Shown piece by piece: positions 22,828 to 32,015 of a DNA stretch of 64,000 nucleotides. The first letter of the stretch is position 1, and every line of letters begins with the position of its first letter. Source of the stretch: CAZYBO01 sp964645205 (lineage in GTDB: Bacteria > Pseudomonadota > Alphaproteobacteria > Rickettsiales > SXRF01); the NCBI GenBank assembly GCA_964645205.1, contig CAZYBO010000001.1:62001-126000 (forward strand), in the 5' to 3' direction. The position numbers and the translations under genes are program-made. The notes under the pieces are model-generated. The model saw nothing but the letters and a program-made list of their open reading frames with translations. It was not told the DNA's origin and made no database searches.

Positions 22828-23793
22828 TCATTTTATCAGCGCCAGCACTTTTTGCGCCGCATGCGTGGGCAATAACTTGCCGGAAAACACTTCTTTTTCC
22901 GCATTTTCCAGTTTCTTCGCCACCTCATCCTTACCCAGAATTCGTGCAAGCAGTGACTCTCGCACTTCCTTCCACATCCACGCCTTGGCCTGCTCCGCGC
23001 GGTGTGCGCTCAAGAATCCTGCCTTGTCCATCGCGCCGCGGAACGCTTCTACGGTTTTCCAAATCTCGTTGATGCCGATATTTTTCAGCGCTGAACAGGT
23101 CATCGCCGTGGGCGTCCACGCGCTGGTTGCCGGGTGCAGCACGCGCAACGCCGCCGAATAATCCGAGCGCACGCGTTTGGCCTGCGCTTCAAGGTCGCCG
23201 TCCGCTTTGTTCACCACGATTAAATCCGCGAGTTCCACGATACCTTTTTTGATGCCCTGCAATTCATCGCCGCTGCCGGGCAGCAGCAGGAGCACGAACA
23301 TATCCACCATGTCGGCTACTTCTGTTTCCGATTGTCCTACACCCACCGTCTCCACGATAATCACATCGAACCCCGACGCTTCGCACAACAACATCGCCTC
23401 GCGCGTGCGCCGTGCCACGCCGCCGAGCGTGCCGCCGGTGGGCGAGGGGCGAATATAGGCGGATTCATGTTGTGAAAGCTGTGCCATGCGCGTTTTATCG
23501 CCTAAGATGGAGCCGCCGGTTTTACTGCTCGACGGGTCGACGGCGAGTACCGCCACCTTGTGTCCCTGCTCAATCACATGCAGCCCGAACGCTTCGATGA
23601 ATGTCGATTTCCCCACGCCCGGCGCGCCGGTAATGCCGATGCGGATGGATTTCCCCGTGCGCGGGAACAACTCCGCCAGCAGCGCCTGCGCTTCATGCTG
23701 GTGGTCGTCGCGGGTGGATTCGATCAGCGTAATGGCGCGCGCGAGTGCCGCGCGGTCACCGGAGAGGATGGAGGTGGCAAGGGGCGAGGTCAT
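22828..23793 (-). CDS. meaB: MeaB/ArgK family G-protein chaperone of methylmalonyl-CoA mutase
   Basis: MeaB is a GTPase that gates cofactor loading and protects methylmalonyl-CoA mutase. The P-loop GITGAPGVGKSTFIEAFG is near residue 55. VLAVDPSSSKTGGSILGDKTR and the conserved PSPTGGTLGGVARRT, ETVGVGQSE and DLIVVNKADGD follow. The 321-residue length is typical. Its start overlaps the mutase stop by 4 bp, so it is coupled to its client enzyme. Confidence 0.95.
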   Translation of the reverse strand: MTSPLATSILSGDRAALARAITLIESTRDDHQHEAQALLAELFPRTGKSIRIGITGAPGVGKSTFIEAFGLHVIEQGHKVAVLAVDPSSSKTGGSILGDKTRMAQLSQHESAYIRPSPTGGTLGGVARRTREAMLLCEASGFDVIIVETVGVGQSETEVADMVDMFVLLLLPGSGDELQGIKKGIVELADLIVVNKADGDLEAQAKRVRSDYSAALRVLHPATSAWTPTAMTCSALKNIGINEIWKTVEAFRGAMDKAGFLSAHRAEQAKAWMWKEVRESLLARILGKDEVAKKLENAEKEVFSGKLLPTHAAQKVLALIK

Positions 23794-25961
23794 GCCGCCG
23801 CGCGTTTGTTTTTCTCAATCAGTCCGACCACTTTCACCGCGGCGTCGGGAATATTCGTACCCGGCCCGAAGATGGCGGCCACGCCTGCTTTGGTAAGGAA
23901 ATCATAATCCTGCGCGGGGATCACCCCGCCGCAGACCACCAGCACGTCACCACGCCCGGCCTTTTTCAGTGCGTCGATAAGTTGCGGCACCAGCGTTTTG
24001 TGTCCGGCGGCGTGTGACGATACGCCCACCATGTGCACGTCGTTTTCAATCGCTTGCTTGGCTACTTCTTCCGGTGTGGCGAACAGGCTGCCCACATCCA
24101 CGTCGAAGCCCATATCGGCAAATGCGGTGGCGATGACTTTTGCACCACGGTCATGTCCGTCCTGCCCCATCTTGGCGACGAGCAGGCGGGGGCGGCGGCC
24201 TTCCGACTTGGCGAAGGCGCTTACCGTGTCGCGCACGGGTTTCAAGCTGTCGTCTGCATTATACACGGCGCCGTATACTCCTGAAATGGTGCGTACCGAA
24301 GCGTTATACCGTCCGTAGATTTTTTCAAGCGCGGAGGATATTTCTCCCACGGTAGCACGCAGTTTAGCCGCTTCCACCGCCAGTTCCAGCAAATTCCCCT
24401 TGCCGCTGGCGGCCGCCGCTGAAATCGCACCGAGTGCAAGGCGGCAGGCGGTTTCATCGCGTTTCGCACGCACGCTTTCTAATCGCTTGATTTGCGACTC
24501 ACGCACCTTGGCGTTATCGACGTCGAGGATTTCAATCGGATCTTCTTTTTTCAACTGATATTTATTCACGCCGACGATCACTTCCTCGCCACGGTCAATT
24601 CTAGCCTGCTTGCGTGCCGCGGATTCCTCTATTTTCTGCTTGGGAATACCCGCCTCAATAGCGCGGATCATACCGCCCGCTGCATTGGCTTCGGCGATCA
24701 ACTCTTCGGCATGAGTAACCAAGCTCGCCGTCAGCGACTCAATATAATAGCTCCCTCCCAGTGGGTCGACCACGCGCGTGATGCCGGATTCATGCTGCAA
24801 AATAAGCTGCGTGTTGCGGGCGATGCGCGCGGAAAAATCGGTGGGCAGCGCGATGGCTTCGTCGAGCGCGTTGGTGTGCAGCGACTGCGTGCCGCCGAGT
24901 GTGGCGGCCATCGCTTCGATGGTGGTGCGCACGATATTATTGTACGGGTCTTTTTCCGTGAGCGACACGCCGGACGTCTGGCAGTGCGTGCGCAGCGCGA
25001 GCGACACCGGATTCTTCGGATTATATTTCGCCATCGTCTTTGCCCACAACAACCGTGCGGCGCGCAGCTTGGCGATCTCCATGAAAAAATTCATGCCGAT
25101 GCCGAAGAAAAACGATAGGCGCGGCGCGAAATCGTCCACGTCGAGGCCTTTGCCCAGCGCGGCTTTTACATATTCTTCACCATCGGCGATGGTGTAGGCG
25201 AGTTCCTGCACAGCGGTGGCTCCCGCCTCATGCATATGGTAACCCGAAATCGAAATCGAATTGAATTTAGGCATGTTTTTCGCTGTGTATTCGATAATGT
25301 CGGCGACGATGCGCATCGACGGTTCCGGTGGATAAATATAGGTGTTGCGCACCATGAATTCTTTGAGGATGTCGTTCTGGATCGTGCCCGAAAGCTCCTC
25401 CAGCTTTACGCCCTGTTCCAGCCCGGCGACGATGTAATTCGCCAAAATCGGCAGCACCGCGCCGTTCATGGTCATCGACACGCTCATTTCATTGAGCGGG
25501 ATCTGGTCGAATAATATTTTCATATCCTCGATGGAATCGATCGCCACGCCCGCCTTGCCCACGTCGCCCACCACGCGCGGATGGTCGGAATCGTAGCCGC
25601 GATGCGTCGCCAGATCGAACGCCACCGACAGGCCTTTTTGTCCGCCCGCAAGGTTGCGGCGGTAAAACGCGTTCGATTCCTCAGCAGTCGAAAACCCCGC
25701 ATATTGCCGCACCGTCCACGGCCGCACCGCATACATCGTAGCCCGCGGCCCGCGCGTATAGGGCGCGAATCCCGGCAGCGTGTCGGTATCTTCCATCGCC
25801 TCTAAATCAGCCGCGGTATAGAGCGCCTTTACGGTAAATCCTTCCGGCGTTTGCCAGTCCAGCGTTGACAGCGGCACAGCGTTGCCCGCCTTATCCTTGC
25901 CCAAATCTTTCTGTGCTAGCTTTTGCCAGTCGGCGAGGGTGCGTTTGGGGAAATCGGTCAT
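23790..25961 (-). CDS. scpA: Methylmalonyl-CoA mutase, adenosylcobalamin-dependent
   Basis: This enzyme interconverts methylmalonyl-CoA and succinyl-CoA and so links propionyl-CoA degradation to the TCA cycle. The single 723-residue chain holds the catalytic TIM barrel (YTRGPRATMYAVRPWTVRQY; LSVAFDLATHRGYDSDHPRV) and the C-terminal B12-binding domain with GQDGHDRGAKVIATAFADMG, which includes the cobalt-ligating DxHxxG. It is the second gene of a set overlapping by 4 bp at each junction: MscS channel upstream of meaB is not the order; transcription runs MscS-type gene (27232), mutase, then meaB. No epimerase or propionyl-CoA carboxylase is in the window. Confidence 0.96.
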   Translation of the reverse strand: MTDFPKRTLADWQKLAQKDLGKDKAGNAVPLSTLDWQTPEGFTVKALYTAADLEAMEDTDTLPGFAPYTRGPRATMYAVRPWTVRQYAGFSTAEESNAFYRRNLAGGQKGLSVAFDLATHRGYDSDHPRVVGDVGKAGVAIDSIEDMKILFDQIPLNEMSVSMTMNGAVLPILANYIVAGLEQGVKLEELSGTIQNDILKEFMVRNTYIYPPEPSMRIVADIIEYTAKNMPKFNSISISGYHMHEAGATAVQELAYTIADGEEYVKAALGKGLDVDDFAPRLSFFFGIGMNFFMEIAKLRAARLLWAKTMAKYNPKNPVSLALRTHCQTSGVSLTEKDPYNNIVRTTIEAMAATLGGTQSLHTNALDEAIALPTDFSARIARNTQLILQHESGITRVVDPLGGSYYIESLTASLVTHAEELIAEANAAGGMIRAIEAGIPKQKIEESAARKQARIDRGEEVIVGVNKYQLKKEDPIEILDVDNAKVRESQIKRLESVRAKRDETACRLALGAISAAAASGKGNLLELAVEAAKLRATVGEISSALEKIYGRYNASVRTISGVYGAVYNADDSLKPVRDTVSAFAKSEGRRPRLLVAKMGQDGHDRGAKVIATAFADMGFDVDVGSLFATPEEVAKQAIENDVHMVGVSSHAAGHKTLVPQLIDALKKAGRGDVLVVCGGVIPAQDYDFLTKAGVAAIFGPGTNIPDAAVKVVGLIEKNKRAAA

Positions 25962-27232
25962 GCGTTCGTCCTTTTTTCTTTACTATGGGCGATTTCGATC
26001 CCGGCCTTGCCGAACTTATCGAGTATCGCAAACATCACGTCGCTCTGCGGATCGGCGCGGCCTTTTTTCACGTCGGCAATCCAGAAGGTGAGTGAGAACA
26101 CCAGCCCCACATCACCAAATTCTTTCAGTACGCACGACGCTTCCGGATATTTCAGTGAGCGCGGATATTCGCGCACGGCCTCCAGCATCATCGCTTTTGC
26201 CTTTGCCGGATCGGATTCGTACGTAACGCGTACGATAATTTCGATACGCGCTTGGTCGGTGGTATACGTCCAGTTGGTGACGCGTGTGGAAACCAATTCC
26301 TCATTGGGAATCAGTAATTCACGACCGTCGAACGTTTCTACCAACGCGTAGCGAATATAAAGTTGGCGCACCCAGCCGGTATTGCCCGCCACTTCGATCA
26401 GATCGCCGATCTTGATGGATTTTTCGACGAGGATGGTGATGCCGCTGACAAAATTAGCAGTAAGCCGTTGCAAGCCAAGACCGATACCGACGCCGAGCGC
26501 GCCGCCGAATACGGCGAATGCGGTCAAATCCACTTCCATCGCTGACAGCGTCACCAGCAGCGCCACGAAATAGACGAAGATGCGGAAGAATTTTACGGTG
26601 AGTTCGCGTGCGCTGTAGCTCATGCCGGAGCTGCGGCGCAGGTAGCTTTCCAGCGTACTCGATGAAATGCCCGCCATCCAAAACACGATGACGAGGATCA
26701 CCACCCCGTAAATCAGCTTGAGCGCGGAGATTTTAAATTTTCCGACTTCAAAAGCGCGTGCGTCAAGATAGGCGGTAAGCGACGGCGTGAAGCCGGTTAC
26801 GTCGAGTACGGCCACGGTCATAATGATGATCGCGATAAAATAACCGATCATGCGCGAGCGCACGATCATGCGCGCGCCCTTTGCAAACATGTAGGCAAGG
26901 CAGAGCTGTGATACTGCGTCGATCCATGCGCCGCCGAATTCCGCCACGAACGGGCGCACGCCGCTTAAGCAGATCATCGCCAGTACCGGCGAAAGCAACT
27001 GCACGGGCTTCACGATGAATTCCACGTCGATCTTCTTAGGGGGATGCTCCTTCAGGTGTTGCTTCAGACGCCTGCGCGCAAGCACGGAAAATAACAGCGC
27101 CAGCGCCAGCGCACCGCCGATCAGCAGCCATTCAATATAAAAATCGCTGCCAGAAAGTGCTTCCAGCAACTCTTTCTGGGTCAGGAATATTTTTTTAGCC
27201 AGCGGTGTGGCGGCTGCAGTGGTGGTTTCCAT
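25958..27232 (-). CDS. MscS family mechanosensitive channel protein
   Basis: This is an inner-membrane small-conductance mechanosensitive channel homologue of about 424 residues. Several transmembrane helices precede the pore-lining helix and beta domain, visible as LTAFAVFGGALGVGIGLGLQ, ANFVSGITILVEKSIKIGDL and the ELLIPNEELVSTRVTNWTY segment. The C-terminal alpha-beta domain ends DVMFAILDKFGKAGIEIAHS. I start at ATG 27232; a TTG at 27253 is in frame. Its stop overlaps the mutase start by 4 bp. The reason for coupling a channel to methylmalonyl-CoA metabolism is not evident. Confidence 0.9.
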   Translation of the reverse strand: METTTAAATPLAKKIFLTQKELLEALSGSDFYIEWLLIGGALALALLFSVLARRRLKQHLKEHPPKKIDVEFIVKPVQLLSPVLAMICLSGVRPFVAEFGGAWIDAVSQLCLAYMFAKGARMIVRSRMIGYFIAIIIMTVAVLDVTGFTPSLTAYLDARAFEVGKFKISALKLIYGVVILVIVFWMAGISSSTLESYLRRSSGMSYSARELTVKFFRIFVYFVALLVTLSAMEVDLTAFAVFGGALGVGIGLGLQRLTANFVSGITILVEKSIKIGDLIEVAGNTGWVRQLYIRYALVETFDGRELLIPNEELVSTRVTNWTYTTDQARIEIIVRVTYESDPAKAKAMMLEAVREYPRSLKYPEASCVLKEFGDVGLVFSLTFWIADVKKGRADPQSDVMFAILDKFGKAGIEIAHSKEKRTNA

Positions 27233-27325
27233 AGCGATTGAAAATAATCCCAATACTATTAAGAAGGTGTTAACTACCGGCCTTATACAATGGACTTTTA
27301 GCTATTTAGCACAGGTATCACCTGA

Positions 27326-28168
27326 ATGCACGCACGCCGGACACCTGCCGCCGGGTTCACGCTGGTGGAACTCAGTATCGTTATCATCATCCTGTCGATC
27401 ATGTTAGGCGGGATCATGGCGGTTGTGACGCAGGAAGTGCGGCGCACGAAACAGGCCGAGCTTAAAACAAAGTTAGCGGCTATCGAGGCCGCACTCATCC
27501 AGTTCCGCAAAGTAAATAACCGTATTCCATGTCCTGCGGATGGGTTGACGCTGCCTAACACAGCGAATTTTGGTATCGAAGGAATCAACGCGGGCGCCTG
27601 CACCACCGGCTCCACCTATAATGTGAACGGCAATCGCACAGCGGTAGCTAACCCAACGGCCAATTATTACAACAGCAGTTACGCGAACGTAGCCGGGGGC
27701 GTATTGCCAGTCGCCACGCTCGGCCTGCCCGACGAATATATGTTCGATCCGTGGGGCGGGCGCTTTACCTACGTGGTAGACCGACGCGCTACCGCGGCGA
27801 ACGCATTCACTACCTATGATGTAAGCAGCACCACTATCGGCGCCATACGGGTCAATGCCGCCAGCGGCATCCGCACATTGAGTGCGATTGTGGTCATCGT
27901 AAGCCACGGCGAAAACGGCCACGGGGCGTATCAATATAGCGGTGTGCGTAAATCCATAGGTTCAACCCACGCATCGGAGCTTGCCAATTGCCACTGCACC
28001 AGCGCCGGCGCGGATGGAGTCTTCAATACTAACACGGTGCCCTTCGTCATGCAGGCGGCAGTCAGCTCAGGTACGAATATCGCTAACAATTTTGACGACA
28101 CGGTGGTTTATTACACAAGATCACAAATTACTTCGTCAAATGATATGGTTAGAGAATACGCGCCTTAA
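27326..28168 (+). CDS. Type IV pilin-like / pseudopilin protein
   Basis: This 280-residue protein has the classic prepilin leader: a short basic N-terminus followed by AGFTLVELSIVIIILSIM, with the peptidase site before Phe and Glu at +5. A hydrophobic helix of about 22 residues and an amphipathic region rich in Lys/Gln follow. NRIPCPADGLTLPNTANFG occurs at about residues 66-84. It could be a minor pilin or type II secretion pseudopilin. No other pilus genes are nearby, so the system it serves is unknown. It is divergent from the MscS gene. Confidence 0.85.
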   Translation: MHARRTPAAGFTLVELSIVIIILSIMLGGIMAVVTQEVRRTKQAELKTKLAAIEAALIQFRKVNNRIPCPADGLTLPNTANFGIEGINAGACTTGSTYNVNGNRTAVANPTANYYNSSYANVAGGVLPVATLGLPDEYMFDPWGGRFTYVVDRRATAANAFTTYDVSSTTIGAIRVNAASGIRTLSAIVVIVSHGENGHGAYQYSGVRKSIGSTHASELANCHCTSAGADGVFNTNTVPFVMQAAVSSGTNIANNFDDTVVYYTRSQITSSNDMVREYAP

Positions 28169-28261
28169 TGATTCAGCGCATAGCTTTGTAATTAATTAAC
28201 TAAAATTTAAGATTATTTACCTTATACTCTGGTTAAGTTATTACTATTGCCGGAGGGTGCT

Positions 28262-28513
28262 ATGCGGGTTCACAGCGTGGAAAGCAACATCGTAGGGGCA
28301 TCCAGCATGGGTACGGGCGATCTTGCAGTATCGAGCATGGCCGGGGCGCTTCCTTTCCTTTCCGCTTCCGTTACCGACATTCCGCAAGAAGAGATCGCGC
28401 AGGGCATACGCACCGTCGCGCAGATGCCGCAGCCTTTCGCTGTTTCGGATACGGGCGTTACCAGCGCGCGCATGACGTCTGTACGCAAATCCGATCCTTC
28501 CGTTCAACGCTAA
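28262..28513 (+). CDS. Small hypothetical protein (83 aa)
   Basis: The protein is rich in Ser, Ala, Met and Val with no recognisable domain. The start is supported by CGGAGG seven bases upstream of ATG 28262. The next gene follows 16 bp later in the same direction. An overlapping frame on the opposite strand looks like an artefact of codon bias. It is plausible but unproven as a gene. Confidence 0.5.
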   Translation: MRVHSVESNIVGASSMGTGDLAVSSMAGALPFLSASVTDIPQEEIAQGIRTVAQMPQPFAVSDTGVTSARMTSVRKSDPSVQR

Positions 28514-28529
28514 TCGGTATTGATAACGC

Positions 28530-28871
28530 ATGGCTACGACGGCACATATGACGCCACCGCCGCCTTCAGGACAATCCATGGCGGATATGCTGTGCACCGT
28601 GATGGTGCTGTGCAAAGGCAAGCAGGATGACGGCAAACCTTTCTGGGCATATGTGTGCGTGAAGCCGAGCATGGCGAAGTCTTTCAAGGAAGCGCGTGAT
28701 AAGGGCGCTTTCAATCTTGAGGAATTCGGAACGATCATCGAGCATGGCAACGGCAGCGACGTGCCTGCCGACATCCGCAAGCGCATGGAGCGCGATTACG
28801 GCGTAAAACACGATTACGAGTCGCAGCTACTCAAGGCCATCGCAACGATTGAAAAGCGCCACTCCATTTAA
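28530..28871 (+). CDS. Hypothetical protein (113 aa)
   Basis: After a short Pro-rich N-terminus it contains LCTVMVLCKGKQDDGKPFWA, KPSMAKSFKEARDKGAFNLE and ERDYGVKHDYESQLLKAI. The sequence looks well conserved in style, soluble, and mixed alpha/beta. I recall similar short proteins in Alphaproteobacteria but cannot name a function. It is probably cotranscribed with the small gene upstream and convergent with yacG. Confidence 0.65.
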   Translation: MATTAHMTPPPPSGQSMADMLCTVMVLCKGKQDDGKPFWAYVCVKPSMAKSFKEARDKGAFNLEEFGTIIEHGNGSDVPADIRKRMERDYGVKHDYESQLLKAIATIEKRHSI

Positions 28872-28881
28872 TTACTATGCG

Positions 28882-29067
28882 CTAATGCAGCGGCGGCTCG
28901 TCGCCATCTCCTTCATCGCCTTCGGGTAGGTCGTCATGTTCCACCACCGGCACGGCGTATGCGCCTTTGAACCAGCGGTTCAAATCGACATCCGCACAGC
29001 GTTTTGAACAAAACGGAACGAACGGGGCGTCCGCCTGCTTATCGCAAATCGGGCAGCGTTTCGTCAT
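28882..29067 (-). CDS. yacG: DNA gyrase inhibitor YacG
   Basis: YacG is a small zinc-finger protein that binds GyrB and inhibits gyrase. In 61 residues the zinc site is CPICDK (about 5-10) and FCSKRCADVDLNRWFKG (about 19-35). An acidic C-terminal tail (EGDEGDGDEPPLH) follows. It lies three bases after rpe on the same strand. Confidence 0.93.
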   Translation of the reverse strand: MTKRCPICDKQADAPFVPFCSKRCADVDLNRWFKGAYAVPVVEHDDLPEGDEGDGDEPPLH

Positions 29068-29070
29068 AGC

Positions 29071-29721
29071 TCAGGCGCGCAGCTTCTTGATGTTTTCCGC
29101 GTAATGTGCGGCATTGCCGGTGAACACGGCTGACCCTGCAACCAGCACGTTTGCACCTGCTTCGGTCGCTTTGCGCGCAGTATCAGGATTGATGCCGCCG
29201 TCCACTTCCAGGTCGATCATGCGTCCCGAGCGATCAATCATCGCTCGTAGTGCGCGGATTTTTTCCAGTTGCGAGGCGATAAAGCTCTGGCCGCCGAAGC
29301 CGGGATTCACACTCATCACCAGAATCAAATCCACATCCTCCATCGCATATTCCAGCGCCGATACCGGCGTGGTCGGCACCAGCGATACGCCGCATTTTTT
29401 GCCCAGCGACTTGATGTGCTGCAAGGTACGGTTGAGATGGGTGACCGCCTCGGCATGGACGGTGATAATATCCGCACCCGCCTTGGCGTATGCCTCAATC
29501 GACGCGTCGGGATTTTCGATCATCAGGTGTACGTCAAACGGCAGTTTGCTATGCTGGCGGATGGAAGAAATCACCACCGGCCCGATGGTGAGGTTCGGCA
29601 CGAAATGCCCGTCCATCACATCTACATGGATATAATCCGCGCCCGCTGCGGTAATGGCTTTCACTTCCTCGCCCAGACGCGCAAAGTCGGCGGAGAGTAT
29701 CGAAGGCGCAATCTTGATCAT
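29071..29721 (-). CDS. rpe: Ribulose-phosphate 3-epimerase
   Basis: This enzyme interconverts ribulose 5-phosphate and xylulose 5-phosphate in the pentose phosphate pathway. It has 216 residues in a TIM barrel. Features are APSILSADFARLGEEV, DYIHVDVMDGHFVPNLTIGP (metal-binding His and Asp), FDVHLMIENPD, MSVNPGFGGQSFI and LEVDGGINPDTA. It is downstream of rsmB, a common pairing. The rsmB-rpe spacer contains short repeated phrases (ttatcgtttatcg). Confidence 0.97.
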   Translation of the reverse strand: MIKIAPSILSADFARLGEEVKAITAAGADYIHVDVMDGHFVPNLTIGPVVISSIRQHSKLPFDVHLMIENPDASIEAYAKAGADIITVHAEAVTHLNRTLQHIKSLGKKCGVSLVPTTPVSALEYAMEDVDLILVMSVNPGFGGQSFIASQLEKIRALRAMIDRSGRMIDLEVDGGINPDTARKATEAGANVLVAGSAVFTGNAAHYAENIKKLRA

Positions 29722-29748
29722 ATCCGTTCATCCCTTATCGTTTATCGC

Positions 29749-31056
29749 TCATATCTTCTCTAGCACAGCCGCATAGAATCCGTCCATACCGCCGTGCGCT
29801 TTCATATGGCAGGGCAGGGTGCGCAATTCGCCGCGTGGCGTGATGCATTCCGCAAGCGCGCTGTTTGCACCTGTTTCGATGGGTACAAGCACGGCGTCCT
29901 TGCGTTCCTTGAGCAGCGCGGCGATTTGCTTTTCGCCTTCTTCCGGCTGTAGCGAGCAGACGGCGTAAGCTAGTTTGCCGCCCGGCGCCAGCATGTCGAG
30001 CGCGTGCCGCAGCAGCCGGTGCTGGGTCTGTGTAAGACGGGCTATATCATCGGGCTGGCGGTTCCACGCTACGTCCGGGTGGCGGCGCAGCGTGCCGGTG
30101 GCGGAGCAGGGGGCATCCAGTAAAATGGCATCGGGTGTAAAGGCGGGTGTCCATTTCCCGGCATCGATCGCCACGTAATCCGCCTGCAGCTTCAGCCGAT
30201 GCATATTGGTTTTGAGCAGTGCGATGCGTTCTTTCGATACATCCACAGCCGTGACGTTCGCACCCGCGGCTGCAAGCTGTGCGGTTTTACCTCCGGGAGC
30301 GGCGCACATATCTACCACGCGTTTGCCCGCCACGTCGCCGAGCAGTTTGGCAGGGATGGCGGCGGCGGCATCCTGTACCCACCATTCGCCGGTGGCAAAG
30401 CCTTTCATATGGGTGACGTTGCGTGCGTCGCGCACGCGCACCGAGCCTTGCGGCAGTAGCGTGCCGGAGAATTGCTCCGCCCAGCCCTGCGCATCGGATT
30501 TCACGGTAATGTCAAGCGGTGCTTCCTGCATATGTTGCGCGGCTATGGCGCGTGCGGTGGCTTCGCCATAGGTTTTTTCCCAGTTCTTCCATAGCCAGGC
30601 GGGTGTGTTGATTTTCTCCGCATCCTGGCTGGCGGCGATCGCCTTGGCGTCATGCGCGGCGCGTTTGAGCACGGCGTTGACCAGGCCGCTATATTTGGGC
30701 AGCTTGAGTTGCTTGGTCATTTCGACGGCCGAATGCACCGCCGCATGCGGCGGCGTGTCCAGCCACACCAGTTGTACGATGCCCAACCGCAGCACGTGCA
30801 TGATGCGCGCCGCGCTGGATTCCAGCGGGCGTTCGAGAAAGCGTGAAAGAATGTCGTCGATTTGCCCCAGCCTGCGCATGGTGGTTTTTGCCAGTAACTG
30901 CACGAAGGCGCGATCCGGCGGCGACAGGCTTGCGAAATAACGGTCTTGCGGCCAGCAGGCGTCCATAGGCTTGCGCTTGTCCAGCGTGTGTACCAGCGTG
31001 GAAATCGCGCAGAGCCTTGCGTTGGCGGCCTCAATAGACGGTTGCGTGGACGGCAT
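29749..31056 (-). CDS. rsmB: 16S rRNA m5C967 methyltransferase RsmB
   Basis: RsmB methylates C967 of 16S rRNA. The 435 residues comprise an N-terminal NusB-like RNA-binding domain (to about 140) and a C-terminal SAM domain with VVDMCAAPGGKTAQLAA. It has the two catalytic cysteines of the family, in DAPCSATGTLRRHPDV and AVCSLQPEEGEKQI. It is first in an rsmB-rpe-yacG run and divergent from the SIMPL gene. Confidence 0.95.
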   Translation of the reverse strand: MPSTQPSIEAANARLCAISTLVHTLDKRKPMDACWPQDRYFASLSPPDRAFVQLLAKTTMRRLGQIDDILSRFLERPLESSAARIMHVLRLGIVQLVWLDTPPHAAVHSAVEMTKQLKLPKYSGLVNAVLKRAAHDAKAIAASQDAEKINTPAWLWKNWEKTYGEATARAIAAQHMQEAPLDITVKSDAQGWAEQFSGTLLPQGSVRVRDARNVTHMKGFATGEWWVQDAAAAIPAKLLGDVAGKRVVDMCAAPGGKTAQLAAAGANVTAVDVSKERIALLKTNMHRLKLQADYVAIDAGKWTPAFTPDAILLDAPCSATGTLRRHPDVAWNRQPDDIARLTQTQHRLLRHALDMLAPGGKLAYAVCSLQPEEGEKQIAALLKERKDAVLVPIETGANSALAECITPRGELRTLPCHMKAHGGMDGFYAAVLEKI

Positions 31057-31110
31057 TTTTTGCTACACTTGCGGTTATTCGCGGAAGTAATGGCATATTC
31101 GAGGTAAATA

Positions 31111-31830
31111 ATGAAGAATCTTCTTGGTTTTTTTGCATTGGTGGCCTTCCTCATGGGCGCAAACACTGCTTTTGCGCAAGTTCCCCCGCCCATGCCGCGC
31201 ACGATCACCGTCACCGGCGAGGCCAGTGAGAAGGTCGCGCCCGATCAGGCTGCGCTGTCGCTTTCGCTCACCAGCAAAGACCCGAGCCTGGCGCGCGCCA
31301 AGGAAATGAACGACGCGCTGGTGAAGCGCCTTGTGGCGATCACGCAGGATTTCAAGATCGCCGCGGAGAAAGTCGCCACGTCAGGCGTGAACATCTCACC
31401 TGAATACAGTTATGATAGCCCCGAAAACCGCCAGATATTACGGGGCTACGTCGTTAGCCGCACGCTGCAAATTACCATCGCCGATCTCACTCTTTACGAA
31501 AAAATCCTCTCCGCCGCCGTGGACGCTAAGATCGACCAGGTCAACGGCATCGAATTTTCCCTAGCTGAGCCCGAAACCGTCGCCTCCCGCGTGCGCGTGA
31601 AAGCCTACGAAAATGCCAAGGCCAAAGCCACTGCGCTTACAGCCGCCGCAGGCGCAAAGCTCGGCCAGCCGCTGACCATCGTCACCTCCGGCGCCACGCC
31701 GCCTCCCATGCCTATGCCGATGATGGCCGCCGCCAAATTCGCCGACGCTGCGATGGAATCCTCCGCCCCCACGCTGCCGGGGATGATAACGGTGCAGGAA
31801 TCGCTGACGGTTACGTTCGGACTGGAGTAG
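31111..31830 (+). CDS. SIMPL-domain periplasmic protein (DUF541)
   Basis: The 239-residue protein has a signal peptide MKNLLGFFALVAFLMGANTA cleaved near AFAQ. A SIMPL/DUF541 domain follows (TITVTGEASEKVAPDQAALS; GYVVSRTLQITIADL; VNGIEFSLAEPE; LTVTFGLE at the end). Family members are periplasmic or outer-membrane associated and some are linked to oxidative stress defence. A GAGGTAA ribosome-binding site precedes the start. It is closely followed by the DUF1674 gene. Confidence 0.9.
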   Translation: MKNLLGFFALVAFLMGANTAFAQVPPPMPRTITVTGEASEKVAPDQAALSLSLTSKDPSLARAKEMNDALVKRLVAITQDFKIAAEKVATSGVNISPEYSYDSPENRQILRGYVVSRTLQITIADLTLYEKILSAAVDAKIDQVNGIEFSLAEPETVASRVRVKAYENAKAKATALTAAAGAKLGQPLTIVTSGATPPPMPMPMMAAAKFADAAMESSAPTLPGMITVQESLTVTFGLE

Positions 31831-31832
31831 GT

Positions 31833-32015
31833 ATGGAAGAAGCGATCCGCGATCAGCAGTCAGTGATCAGTAAGGAAGAGAAAGAAAAAAAGCCTTCTCC
31901 TGCTGACCGACGGCCGCTGGCCGCTGCCAACTCCCCCGAATCCGGCGGTCGCGGCGGCCTTGAACCCACGCGCTACGGTGATTGGGAAATCAAGGGCAAG
32001 TGCGTGGATTTTTAA
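31833..32015 (+). CDS. DUF1674 / succinate dehydrogenase assembly factor 4-like protein
   Basis: The 60-residue protein ends GGRGGLEPTRYGDWEIKGKC followed by VDF. This is the hallmark C-terminus of DUF1674 (SDHAF4 in mitochondria), which binds flavinated SdhA during complex II assembly. The N-terminal third (RDQQSVISKEEKEKK) is encoded by a phrase-like sequence (cgatcagcagtcagtgatca) and looks non-conserved. The stop TAA overlaps the next start (TAATG). No sdh genes are in the window. Confidence 0.85.
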   Translation: MEEAIRDQQSVISKEEKEKKPSPADRRPLAAANSPESGGRGGLEPTRYGDWEIKGKCVDF

